From Pseudocitrobacter cyperus (GTDB taxonomy: Bacteria; Pseudomonadota; Gammaproteobacteria; Enterobacterales; Enterobacteriaceae): 64,000 bases of DNA. Position numbers and translations under genes: made by a program. Below, in pieces: positions 23,501-31,455 of this stretch. Below the pieces are notes generated by a model. It made no database searches. It was not told the DNA's origin and was given only the letters and a program-made list of their open reading frames with translations. Location of the stretch: contig NZ_JAYMYY010000001.1 of the NCBI RefSeq assembly GCF_039889165.1, positions 1,302,001 to 1,366,000 on the forward strand. Direction: 5' to 3'. The stretch's first letter is position 1, and each line of letters starts with the position of its first letter.

Positions 23501-24787
23501 TTAAGGTTTGAAGTCCAGTGGTGCATTTTTGAACGTTTCCCAGACTGCCTGTGAAGGCGGTTTGGGGAATTTAGTCATTCGGCTGGTTGCCGCCAGCATC
23601 TGCTGACAGAAAGCCGGATCGCCGCCTTCCGATTTCACGCTCATAACAGTTCCATCCTGCGCCAGGTTTACACGTAGCGTACAGGTTTTACCTTTGTAGG
23701 TATCCCAGTCATAGAGATGCCCACGGATCGCGGCCTGAACCTGTGCGATATAGGACGCGATCTCCGCCTGAGACGCACCACCCTGCCCCGGCTTATTACC
23801 TTTAGCAGGAGATGAGCCTCCAGCGGTACCACTGGTGTTACCTTTCGGCGCATTCTTACCTGAGCTGAGATCGCCCAGCAGGTCGTCAACGCCGGAAGCC
23901 GCAGCCGCTTTTTCAGCCGCAGCTTTCTTCGCAGCAGCCGCTTTCTTGTCAGCCGCAGCTTTCTTCGCAGCAGCCGCTTTCTTGTCAGCAGCAGCCTTAT
24001 CAGCCGCCGCTTTCTTATCGGCAGCAGCCTTGTCAGCCGCGGCTTTCTTGTCAGCAGCCGCTTTTTCTGCGGCCGCTTTCTCAGCCGCCGCGGCTTTTTC
24101 TGCCGCAGCTTTTTCAGCCGCTGCTTTCTTATCAGCAGCCGCTTTTTCTGCGGCCGCTTTCTTCGCCGCCTCGGCTTCAGCTTTCTTCTGTGCATCCGCA
24201 GCCGCTTTCGCCGCGTCGGCTTCTGCTTGTTTCTTCGCTGCGGCAGCTTTTACTGCTTCGGCTTCAGCGGCTTTCTTCGCATCGGCAGCCGCTTTTTTAG
24301 CTGCGTCTTCCTGAGCCTGCTTCTTCGCATCGGCTTCGGCTTTCTTCGCAGCTTCATCAGCTTGTTTCTTCGCGTCAGCTTCAGCTTTCTTAGCAGCTTC
24401 TTCAGCCTGTTTCTTCGCGTCAGCTTCGGCTTTCTTCGCGGCTTCCGCAGCCTCTTTCGCCTGCGCGTCCGCTTTCTCTTTCGCTTCTATGGCTGCTTTA
24501 TCGGCGGCCTCTTTCGCTTCTCGTTCTTTCTTCTCTTGCGCTAACTTCGCAGCGTTATCCGCCTGTTGTTTCGCGCTGGACTTCTGCTGCTTTTGATAGT
24601 TTTCGACCACGGCACCCGGGTCGACCATCACGGCGTCGATGGCCGAACCGCCACCACCACCGGCCGCAGCATCCATGTGCTCATCGAACGAACTCCAGAT
24701 CAGCGCTGCAAACAGAATGACGTGCAGCACTGCTGAAATAATTATCGCTCGTTTAAGCTTGTCGTTTTGTTCGGTTGCCTTTGACAC
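23501..24787 (-). CDS. tolA: Tol-Pal system inner-membrane spanning protein TolA
   Basis: TolA links the TolQR proton-driven motor to the outer membrane and is an entry factor for group A colicins and filamentous phage. Translation starts at GTG 24787. The 428-residue protein has one TM helix (about 14-34), the Gly hinge AAAGGGGGSAID, a very long Lys/Ala/Glu/Asp helical domain II (about 65-300) built of AAxKAxADxKK-type repeats, and a folded domain III with the TYKGKTCTLRVNLAQDG region and a disulfide Cys pair. It is a few residues longer than E. coli TolA (421), owing to the repeat. Confidence 0.97.
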   Translation of the reverse strand: MSKATEQNDKLKRAIIISAVLHVILFAALIWSSFDEHMDAAAGGGGGSAIDAVMVDPGAVVENYQKQQKSSAKQQADNAAKLAQEKKEREAKEAADKAAIEAKEKADAQAKEAAEAAKKAEADAKKQAEEAAKKAEADAKKQADEAAKKAEADAKKQAQEDAAKKAAADAKKAAEAEAVKAAAAKKQAEADAAKAAADAQKKAEAEAAKKAAAEKAAADKKAAAEKAAAEKAAAAEKAAAEKAAADKKAAADKAAADKKAAADKAAADKKAAAAKKAAADKKAAAAKKAAAEKAAAASGVDDLLGDLSSGKNAPKGNTSGTAGGSSPAKGNKPGQGGASQAEIASYIAQVQAAIRGHLYDWDTYKGKTCTLRVNLAQDGTVMSVKSEGGDPAFCQQMLAATSRMTKFPKPPSQAVWETFKNAPLDFKP

Positions 24788-24840
24788 TCTCGGTTCCCAA
24801 AAACTGCTCGCCCGTCACCCTGAAAAGGAAGTGCAGGTGG

Positions 24841-25269
24841 TTAGATCGGTTGGGTCATCAACCCGACAGATTTCACACCGACGCTGTGCAACAGGTTTAG
24901 CGCTTTAATTATTTCATCGTAAGGCACATCTTTCGCGCCCCCAATTAAGAACACCGTTTTCGGATTGGCCTGCAGGCGGCTTCTCGCTTCAGCGATCACC
25001 TGCTCCGGCGGGAGTTGATCGGAGCGATCCTTCTCAACCACCACGCTGTACTGCCCAACACCCGACACTTCAATAATCACCGGCGGATTATCGTTGCTGC
25101 TAACGGCCTGCGATTCGGTTGCATCCGGGAGATCAACCTCCACGCTCTGCGTGATGATAGGCGCCGTCGCCATGAAGATCAGCAACAGCACTAACAACAC
25201 ATCCAGCAGCGGAACGATGTTAATTTCGGACTTCAGTTCGCGACGTCCGCGTCCACGTGCTCTGGCCAT
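24841..25269 (-). CDS. tolR: Tol-Pal system motor subunit TolR
   Basis: TolR is an ExbD/TolR-family protein that forms the ion-driven motor with TolQ. The 142-residue product has a basic N-terminus (MARARGRGRRELKSEINIVP), one TM helix (about 18-40) with the essential proton-carrying Asp23 in PLLDVLLVLL, and a periplasmic domain ending VKSVGLMTQPI. It lies 3 bp after tolQ and 53 bp before tolA. Confidence 0.97.
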   Translation of the reverse strand: MARARGRGRRELKSEINIVPLLDVLLVLLLIFMATAPIITQSVEVDLPDATESQAVSSNDNPPVIIEVSGVGQYSVVVEKDRSDQLPPEQVIAEARSRLQANPKTVFLIGGAKDVPYDEIIKALNLLHSVGVKSVGLMTQPI

Positions 25270-25272
25270 GGC

Positions 25273-25965
25273 TTACCCCTTGTTGCTCTCGCTAACGGTA
25301 AACGCCTGACGGTGCAGAATGGCGGTGAACTCTTCCATAAAGTTGTCGTAGTTCAGCTCCAGTTTGTTGACGCGCTGGTTCAGACGGTTGTACGCCATAA
25401 CCGCAGGGATTGCGGCAAACAGACCGATAGCCGTGGCGATCAACGCTTCTGCGATACCCGGTGCAACCATTTGCAGCGTCGCCTGTTTCACCGCGCCCAG
25501 CGCGATAAAGGCGTGCATGATCCCCCACACGGTACCGAACAGACCGATATACGGGCTGATGGAACCGACGGTGCCGAGGAACGGAATATGCGTTTCCAGC
25601 GTTTCCAGTTCGCGGTTCATGGAGATGCGCATCGCGCGCGATGCGCCTTCTACCACCGCTTCCGGCGCATGGCTGTTTGCACGGTGCAGACGGGCAAACT
25701 CTTTGAACCCGCTGTAGAAAATTTGTTCCGAACCGGCCAGGCTATCGCGGCGTCCCTGGCTCTCCTGATAAAGGCGAGAAAGTTCGATTCCGGACCAGAA
25801 TTTATCCTCGAACGTTTCAGCTTCACGCGCCGCCGCGTTAAGAATACGGGTTCGCTGGATGATAATGGCCCAGGATGCGATTGAAAAACCAATCAAAATC
25901 AACATGATAAGTTTAACCAGAAGGCTTGCCTTCAGGAACAAATCAAGGATATTCATGTCAGTCAC
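25273..25965 (-). CDS. tolQ: Tol-Pal system motor subunit TolQ
   Basis: TolQ is a MotA/TolQ/ExbB-type inner-membrane channel protein with three TM helices (about 15-35, 135-160 and 170-195), including GTVGSISPYIGLFGTVWGIM and ALIATAIGLFAAIPAVMAYN, whose polar Thr/Ser residues line the proton path. The 230-residue length matches E. coli. The start is GTG at 25965, overlapping the ybgC stop by 4 bp, which implies translational coupling. Confidence 0.97.
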   Translation of the reverse strand: MTDMNILDLFLKASLLVKLIMLILIGFSIASWAIIIQRTRILNAAAREAETFEDKFWSGIELSRLYQESQGRRDSLAGSEQIFYSGFKEFARLHRANSHAPEAVVEGASRAMRISMNRELETLETHIPFLGTVGSISPYIGLFGTVWGIMHAFIALGAVKQATLQMVAPGIAEALIATAIGLFAAIPAVMAYNRLNQRVNKLELNYDNFMEEFTAILHRQAFTVSESNKG

Positions 25966-26366
25966 TGCTTAAACTCCGCGACAATAGACTTGGGAAGCGC
26001 ACGAGGCTTCATGATGAGTGGATCAACACAAACAATCAGTACTTCAGCTTCGTTCAGTACTGTATTTTCAGCGTTGACAATCCGCTGCGTGAACACGAGT
26101 GACGTGCCGCGCAAAGATGTAATTTCCGTCTGGACTTCGAGCATATCGTCGAGCCTTGCCGGCGCAAAATACTCCAGCGTCATTTTACGCACCACAAACG
26201 CGACGCGCTCTTCCAGCAACACCTGTTGGCTGAAATGATGATGACGCAGCATCTCTGTGCGTGCTCTCTCATAGAAAGCGACATAGCTGGCGTGATAAAC
26301 CACACCACCGGCGTCGGTGTCTTCGTAATAAACACGAACCGGCCATCGAAACAGCGTTGTATTCAC
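25962..26366 (-). CDS. ybgC: Acyl-CoA thioesterase YbgC (tol-pal associated)
   Basis: YbgC is a hotdog-fold thioesterase acting on short to medium acyl-CoA and linked to acyl-carrier protein and phospholipid synthesis. The 134-residue protein has the 4-hydroxybenzoyl-CoA thioesterase motif YYEDTDAGGVVYHASYVAFYERAR, with catalytic Asp at about residue 18. It is the first gene of the tol-pal operon, as in E. coli; the promoter should lie in 26367-26460. Confidence 0.96.
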   Translation of the reverse strand: MNTTLFRWPVRVYYEDTDAGGVVYHASYVAFYERARTEMLRHHHFSQQVLLEERVAFVVRKMTLEYFAPARLDDMLEVQTEITSLRGTSLVFTQRIVNAENTVLNEAEVLIVCVDPLIMKPRALPKSIVAEFKQ

Positions 26367-26462
26367 TTTACATCCCGGTAATGCAAAAAAATTTTGAGCT
26401 TTTGAACTTCGCTACTATACGCGCGGAAATCGTGGTTTGGAATGGGGGGAAGTAAACGGAGA

Positions 26463-26502
26463 GTAAATATTTATGGCCTTATGCAAGCCCATAAATATTT
26501 AC
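26463..26502. repeat. AT-rich 14-bp inverted repeat between ybgC and ybgE
   Basis: GTAAATATTTATGG (26463-26476) is exactly complementary to CCATAAATATTTAC (26489-26502) with a 12-nt loop. It lies 14 bp past the ybgE stop and upstream of the tol operon promoter region. It has no T-tract and its stem is AT-rich, so it is not a classical terminator. It could mark the cyd mRNA end or bind a dimeric regulator. Confidence 0.6.
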
Positions 26503-26515
26503 GGATGTTTCCTGG

Positions 26516-26809
26516 TTACAGGAAGAAAAAAATCAGTCCTGCGAGGAGAACCAGATCGGCGATAAGCGGGCAGAAAATCCCTTGCCAGTGGATGGCGCGA
26601 GGACGAAAGCCAACGCCATGAATAACACCTGCGCAAACAGCCCACATCAGCAGAAAACCATGCCAGATTTCAAGCTCGCTGGTCTTCGCCGCGAAACGCG
26701 CCGGATCCCAGAAGATGCAGCCTGCCAGCAGCAGGGCCATAACAAGGGAAAGCGCCCTCAGGGGGCGCTTATCCATTATCGCGTACAGCATAGCGATAAT
26801 TTTCATCAC
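26516..26809 (-). CDS. ybgE: Cyd operon membrane protein YbgE
   Basis: YbgE is a 97-residue inner-membrane protein of the cyd operon with unproven function. It has three hydrophobic segments (about 17-35, 48-66 and 77-96), with LEIWHGFLLMWAVCAGVIHGVGFRP as the conserved core. The GTG start at 26809 shares its first G with the TAG stop of cydX (TAGTG), so it is translationally coupled; an ATG three bases later is an alternative start. Confidence 0.92.
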   Translation of the reverse strand: MMKIIAMLYAIMDKRPLRALSLVMALLLAGCIFWDPARFAAKTSELEIWHGFLLMWAVCAGVIHGVGFRPRAIHWQGIFCPLIADLVLLAGLIFFFL

Positions 26810-26919
26810 TATTTTTCTTCACCTGCTTTGGTCGCTTCAACGTGTTCCAGCGCCAGCGCAGTGATCACCCCGAAGGCACAGGCAAGAAGCGTTCCCAAAA
26901 TCCATGCGAAATACCACAT
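26809..26919 (-). CDS. cydX: Cytochrome bd-I small subunit CydX
   Basis: CydX is a single-pass subunit that stabilises the haems of cytochrome bd-I. The 36-residue product starts MWYFAWILGTLLACAFGVI, with one TM helix and the conserved Glu in ALEHVEATKAG. It is one residue shorter at the C-terminus than the 37-residue E. coli protein. It lies 14 bp after cydB and overlaps ybgE by one base. Confidence 0.96.
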   Translation of the reverse strand: MWYFAWILGTLLACAFGVITALALEHVEATKAGEEK

Positions 26920-26933
26920 TTTCAGCTCCTTAC

Positions 26934-28073
26934 TTAGTACAGAGAGTGGGTGTTACGTTCAATGTCTTCTTTGGTGATACGACCAAACATTTTCCAGTAA
27001 CACCAGGTGGTGTACAGCAGAATGATCGGTACGAACACCGCAGCAACATAGGTCATTACGTTCAGCGTCAACTGACTGGACGTCGCATCCCACATGGTCA
27101 GGCTCGCGTTAAACATCGTGCTGGAAGGCATGATGAACGGGAACATCGCAATACCGGCGGTCAGAATGATGCACGCCAGCGTCAGTGAGGAGAACAGGAA
27201 CGCCCATGCGCCTCTGTCCAGACGGGTCATCAGGATAGTCAGCAGCGGCAGCACCACACCCAGTACCGGAATCGTCCACAGAGCAGGCATGTTGTTGAAG
27301 TTGGTCATCCATGCCCCTGCTACGTGCGCCACTTCTTTGGTCAGTGGGTTAGACGCTGCGCTGTGATCCATTACTGATGTCACCACATAGCCATCAATGC
27401 CGTAGTAGACCCAAACGCCCGCCAGTGCGAAGCACACTAACGTAACCAGCGCTGCGATCTGAGAGACCGTGCGGGTGCGCAGATGTAACTCGCCAACGGT
27501 ACGCATTTGCAGATAGGTCGCGCCCTGAGTCAGGATCATCGCCGCGCTCACCACCCCTGCCAACAGGCCAAACGGGTTCAGCAACTGGAAGAAGTTACCG
27601 GTGTAGTAGAGACGCAGATACTCGTCAACATGGAACGGTACGCCCTGCAGCAGGTTACCAAACGCCACACCAATCACCAGCGGCGGCACAAAGCTACCAA
27701 CGAAGATGCCCCAGTCCCACATGTTGCGCCAGCGGGTATCTTCAATCTTCGAGCGGTAGTCAAAGCCCACCGGACGGAAGAATAAAGAGGCCAGCACCAG
27801 AATCATCGCGACATAGAAACCGGAGAACGCGGCAGCATAGACCATCGGCCAGGCAGCAAACAACGCGCCGCCCGCCGTGATGAGCCATACCTGGTTTCCA
27901 TCCCAGTGCGGCGCGATGGAGTTGATCATGATTCGACGCTCGGTGTCATTACGACCGAGGAAACGGGTGAGCATGCCCACCCCCATGTCGAAGCCGTCAG
28001 CGACTGCAAAACCAATCAGCAAGATGCCGATCAGCAGCCACCAGAGTAAACGCAATACTTCATAATCGATCAT
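26934..28073 (-). CDS. cydB: Cytochrome bd-I ubiquinol oxidase subunit II CydB
   Basis: CydB is the second large subunit of the high-affinity terminal oxidase, with CydA. The 379-residue protein is strongly hydrophobic with about nine TM segments, and holds the N-terminal LLWWLLIGILLIGFAVADGF and the WDGNQVWLITAGGALFAAWP block. Length and sequence match E. coli. It lies 15 bp after cydA. Confidence 0.97.
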   Translation of the reverse strand: MIDYEVLRLLWWLLIGILLIGFAVADGFDMGVGMLTRFLGRNDTERRIMINSIAPHWDGNQVWLITAGGALFAAWPMVYAAAFSGFYVAMILVLASLFFRPVGFDYRSKIEDTRWRNMWDWGIFVGSFVPPLVIGVAFGNLLQGVPFHVDEYLRLYYTGNFFQLLNPFGLLAGVVSAAMILTQGATYLQMRTVGELHLRTRTVSQIAALVTLVCFALAGVWVYYGIDGYVVTSVMDHSAASNPLTKEVAHVAGAWMTNFNNMPALWTIPVLGVVLPLLTILMTRLDRGAWAFLFSSLTLACIILTAGIAMFPFIMPSSTMFNASLTMWDATSSQLTLNVMTYVAAVFVPIILLYTTWCYWKMFGRITKEDIERNTHSLY

Positions 28074-28088
28074 TTGACGACTCCTGTC

Positions 28089-29657
28089 TTAGCGTGCCGG
28101 CTGAGTAGTCGCGGAGGACTGCTCAAAGTGATAGCGACCGGTTTTCAGGCTGCTTGGCCCTTTACGGGCGAACTTGAACATCAGGAACAGTTCGGCCACC
28201 AGGAACAGCGTGTAAAGACCGCAAATCAACAGCATTGAGAAGATAAGATCGCCTGCCGTAAGCGAAGAGTTCGCCACAGCGGTTGGCAATACTTCACCAA
28301 TTGCCCACGGTTGACGGCCATATTCAGCGACAAACCAGCCTGCTTCCACAGCAATCCATGGCAGCGGCAGCCCGTAAAACGCTGCACGCAGCAGCCATTT
28401 TTTCTCACCAATGCGGTTACGAATAACAGTCCAGAAGGAGGCTGCAATAATCAGCAGCATCAGCACGCCGCATGCCACCATGATACGGAAGGCGAAATAG
28501 AGCGGCGCAACGCGCGGGATAGAATCCTTGGTCGCTTTGGCGATTTGCTCTTCCGTCGCATCCGCCACGTTCGGCGTATAGCGCTTCAGCAGCAGGCCAT
28601 AGCCCAGATCTTTCTTCACATCGTTAAACTGTTCACGAACAGCCGGGTCAGTCGCGCCAGAACGAAGTTGTTCAAGCAGCGAGTAAGCTTTCATCCCGTT
28701 ACGAATACGTTCTTCATGCTGCACCATCAGCTCTTTCAGGCCAGTGACCTGTTTATCAACAGAACGGGTCGCAATGATGCCCAGTGCATAAGGGATTTGA
28801 ATAGAAAGGTGGTTTTCCTGCTTATCCTGGTCAGGAATACCAAACAGCGTGAACGACGCCGGAGCAGGCTGGGTTTCCCATTCTGCTTCGATAGCCGCCA
28901 GTTTGGTTTTCTGCACGTCGCCCATTTCGTAGCCGGATTCATCACCCAGAACGATAACGGAAAGAATCGCCGCCATACCGAAGCTTGCTGCGATAGCAAA
29001 GGAACGTTTAGCGAACGCGAAGTCACGGCCTTTGAGCATGTACCAGGAGCTGATCGCGAGCACGAACATCGCGCCGGTGACGTAACCAGAAGCTACGGTG
29101 TGAACGAATTTCACCTGAGCTACCGGGTTCAGCACCAGCTCGGAGAAGCTCACCATCTCCATACGCATGGTTTCAAAGTTGAAGTCGGAAGCGATAGGGT
29201 TTTGCATCCAACCATTCGCCACCAGAATCCACAGTGCGGACAGGTTTGAACCCAGCGCAACCAGCCAGGTCACCGCCATGTGCTGCACTTTACCCAGACG
29301 ATCCCAACCGAAGAAGAACAGACCTACAAAGGTGGATTCGAGGAAGAAGGCCATCAGACCTTCAATGGCCAACGGCGCACCGAAGATATCGCCCACATAG
29401 TGGGAGTAATAAGACCAGTTAGTCCCGAACTGGAACTCCATGGTCAGGCCGGTGGCCACGCCCAGTGCGAAGTTGATACCAAACAACTTGCCCCAGAACT
29501 TGGTCATATCTTTATAAATCTGTTTGCCGGAAAGGACGTAGACCGTTTCCATGATGGCCAGCAGGAACGCCATACCGAGCGTCAGCGGCACAAAAAGGAA
29601 GTGGTACATCGCGGTCAAGGCAAACTGTAAGCGCGACAGTTCGACTATATCTAACAT
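28089..29657 (-). CDS. cydA: Cytochrome bd-I ubiquinol oxidase subunit I CydA
   Basis: CydA carries haems b558, b595 and d and the quinol site of cytochrome bd-I, used in low oxygen. The start at 29657 (MLDIVELSRLQFAL) gives 522 residues as in E. coli; an upstream frame to 29702 is not conserved. Haem ligand His19 (TAMYHFLF) is present, with His186 expected in KFVHTVASGY and Met393 in FRIMVAC. The Q-loop and the GRQPW motif near residue 445 are intact. A long upstream region carries FNR and ArcA sites. Confidence 0.97.
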   Translation of the reverse strand: MLDIVELSRLQFALTAMYHFLFVPLTLGMAFLLAIMETVYVLSGKQIYKDMTKFWGKLFGINFALGVATGLTMEFQFGTNWSYYSHYVGDIFGAPLAIEGLMAFFLESTFVGLFFFGWDRLGKVQHMAVTWLVALGSNLSALWILVANGWMQNPIASDFNFETMRMEMVSFSELVLNPVAQVKFVHTVASGYVTGAMFVLAISSWYMLKGRDFAFAKRSFAIAASFGMAAILSVIVLGDESGYEMGDVQKTKLAAIEAEWETQPAPASFTLFGIPDQDKQENHLSIQIPYALGIIATRSVDKQVTGLKELMVQHEERIRNGMKAYSLLEQLRSGATDPAVREQFNDVKKDLGYGLLLKRYTPNVADATEEQIAKATKDSIPRVAPLYFAFRIMVACGVLMLLIIAASFWTVIRNRIGEKKWLLRAAFYGLPLPWIAVEAGWFVAEYGRQPWAIGEVLPTAVANSSLTAGDLIFSMLLICGLYTLFLVAELFLMFKFARKGPSSLKTGRYHFEQSSATTQPAR

Positions 29658-29992
29658 CATGACTCCTTGCTCATCGCATGAAGACTCCGAGAATGAACCC
29701 ACGAACAGAGTTCATACACATGCCCCAATACAAATTTATTTGCCGCCTCCCCCGCTGCTGTCCGTTAGCGTCAACAGATGCAACGACGGGCAAAGGTTAC
29801 AAATACGTTAAAAAACACCTCAATTGATCCCAAAAATATATTACTCTGTAATATCCTTACAATAAACAGGTTTTATTGTATTAGATTTACGAAATTCGAC
29901 GGTGATCAATTTATAGCGAAACAGGCGCTTTACAGCCAGTTTGATCCAGGACAATTTAACCACTTTTATGGTGCATAGCCAGTGTTTACGTG

Positions 29993-30006
29993 TTGATATA
30001 AATCAA
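29993..30006 (-). promoter_or_regulatory. FNR site in the cydA promoter
   Basis: TTGATATAAATCAA matches the FNR consensus TTGAT-N4-ATCAA exactly. It lies 336-349 bp upstream of the cydA start codon. FNR represses cydAB under strict anaerobiosis in E. coli. Confidence 0.85.
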
Positions 30007-30019
30007 TTTTACTTGATCT

Positions 30020-30029
30020 TGTTAATTAT
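30020..30029 (-). promoter_or_regulatory. ArcA-like box in the cydA promoter
   Basis: TGTTAATTAT fits the ArcA core (A/T)GTTAATTA(A/T) at all ten positions, 14 bp from the FNR dyad. ArcA-P activates cydAB in low oxygen in E. coli. Confidence 0.7.
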
Positions 30030-30583
30030 GTTTTTATTAAAGAGTATCAGTGAATCATATGTTAATAGCATGTTTAGGTTTTATATCTGATAATTGTCAA
30101 TACCAGCAAAAAAGAAAACATAGATAAGATTTTTTAACGGGGAAGATATCGAAAGAATGAAATAGTGCAGAATAGTTAATGTTAGACGACTTACGGTATT
30201 TTGCCAAAAACCTGCGTCCCTTTATGGTAAATTACATTTCATTCACTTGAATTACAGAGAAAATTAACACCGAAAGTTTATTATTAAAAATAGTGGCAAT
30301 ACCCGGAGACGCCGACTATCGCCTCACGCCGCACTTATAAAAGCGACGATCGCCGCTTTACACTGGTGGCTCGCCGTCAGCATTAAACGATCAGCCGCTC
30401 GGTAAATCAGCACACTGAATAAATATCAGTCATACCATCATCCTGAATTTATAGTAAATTCTTATTTTACAATGAATTACATCTTTCCCGTTCTCCCTTG
30501 AGCGCTGCTGTTTTTATAATCGCGCCGCGAAATGGGTGCGTTTTATGCGCACTTCGACAGGGGAACTCAGGAAAGGATCCGCT

Positions 30584-31357
30584 ATGGTTCATGTAAAATA
30601 TCTGCTGGCGCCCGCGTTACTGTGCTGCACGTTGCACGCCTGGGCCGAAGACAGCGTCGATAAAGCCAACAACCCGCTCCATCTGGCAACATCATTAGCC
30701 GTTCAGGATTACTACACCCCCAACCTTTACGGCAGCGATCAACACACCAACGATATGCTACTGCGCGCCACCGTGCCTGTTGCCGCAGGCGATCTCATTC
30801 CGGTGCCGCAAATTCTGCGCTTAACCGCGCCCATCGCCACGCGCCCGCAGGTTTCCGGTGGTTATGACACCGGGCTGGGTGATATCAACCTGTTCGATAT
30901 TTTTCTGCTCAAGCAAAAAGGCGTGATGCTGGGCGTCGGGCCACTGATTACCGCCAACACCGCATCGCGCGATGAACTGGGGACTGGGCAGTGGCAGACC
31001 GGGCTCGCGGCGGTCGCCGTGGATTCATCGCCTGAATGGTTAAAAGTGGCGCTGGTGCAATGGCAAAAAAGTTTTGCCGGCGATAATGACCGTAGCCACG
31101 TTGAAACCGCCACCTTCCAGCCGTTTGTTATCTACAAAATGTCAAAGGGCTGGTATATGCGCTCCAGCGGTATCTGGACGTACAACGTCAAAAACGATGA
31201 TTACTACATTCCGGCGGGGTTAGGTGTGGGGCGTGCGATGCCGATTGGCGGTTATATCGTTAACAGCTTTATTGAGCCGCAGTGGACTGTCGCGCACAGA
31301 GGGGATTATCAGCCGCAGTTCACGCTTTATGAGGGGTTCAGCGTGATGTTGAAATAA
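30584..31357 (+). CDS. Exported protein resembling Phenol_MetA_deg / neuromedin-U-like outer-membrane proteins
   Basis: The ATG at 30584 after AGGAAAGGATCC gives 257 residues; the frame continues upstream but has no better site. Residues 1-22 form a signal peptide (MVHVKYLLAPALLCCTLHAWA, mature EDSVDKANNP). The rest alternates polar and hydrophobic residues like beta-strands, with GYDTGLGDINLFDIFLL, GVGPLITANTASRDELGTG, a W..WQKS strand, GWYMRSSGIWTYN and a terminal hydrophobic strand ending SVMLK. This pattern resembles the PF13557-type family, whose function is largely unknown. No gene symbol is recognised. It is alone and convergent with sucD, its stop lying in the SdhX terminator tail. 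Confidence 0.7.
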   Translation: MVHVKYLLAPALLCCTLHAWAEDSVDKANNPLHLATSLAVQDYYTPNLYGSDQHTNDMLLRATVPVAAGDLIPVPQILRLTAPIATRPQVSGGYDTGLGDINLFDIFLLKQKGVMLGVGPLITANTASRDELGTGQWQTGLAAVAVDSSPEWLKVALVQWQKSFAGDNDRSHVETATFQPFVIYKMSKGWYMRSSGIWTYNVKNDDYYIPAGLGVGRAMPIGGYIVNSFIEPQWTVAHRGDYQPQFTLYEGFSVMLK

Positions 31358-31455
31358 AAAAGGCCATCATAAGATGGCCAACCATGTCGAAATCGAACAT
31401 TTAAAGCTCCCCTGCTCCATATCTCTCAGAGCTTACCGGGGAGCAGAGAGGATTT
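31355..31455 (-). ncRNA. sdhX: SdhX-type sRNA from the 3' UTR of the sdh-suc transcript
   Basis: After the sucD stop the reverse strand reads a conserved 3' UTR: a GCTCCCC/GGGGAGC stem-loop containing GGTAAGCTCTGAGAGATATG, then GCTTTAAATGTTCGAT, then a terminator stem GGCCATC/GATGGCC (31362-31379) and a U-run. This matches my memory of E. coli SdhX (RybD), a RNase E-processed sRNA that represses ackA and other targets. The exact 5' end is inferred. Confidence 0.82.

Larger units (their letters stand above)
29658..30583. promoter_or_regulatory. Long divergent regulatory region between cydA and an unfamiliar exported-protein gene (926 bp)
   Basis: No gene is evident here; E. coli K-12 has mngRAB beyond cydA, and no trace of those was seen. 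The region is AT-rich (29800-30300 especially) and holds cydA control sites: FNR dyads at 29993-30006 and probably 29941-29954 (TTGATCCAGGACAA, weaker), and an ArcA-like box at 30020-30029. If the main cydA start is about 288 bp upstream of the ATG, as I recall for E. coli P1, the FNR dyads fall near -54 and -1. The right side has TATAAT at 30515-30520 facing the exported-protein gene. Confidence 0.6.

Noticed and set aside
23835..24314. An Ala/Phe/Ser-rich open frame antisense to tolA that looks like a membrane protein.
   Set aside because: It is the complement of the Lys/Ala repeat of TolA, whose low-complexity codons leave the opposite strand open and hydrophobic.
23880..24440. Regular short repeats that might suggest a CRISPR array.
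   Set aside because: They are coding repeats of TolA domain II without unique spacers of constant length. No CRISPR array was seen anywhere in the window.
28311..29249. A 312-codon open frame antisense to cydA.
   Set aside because: No start signals and no recognisable family; it is a shadow of cydA.
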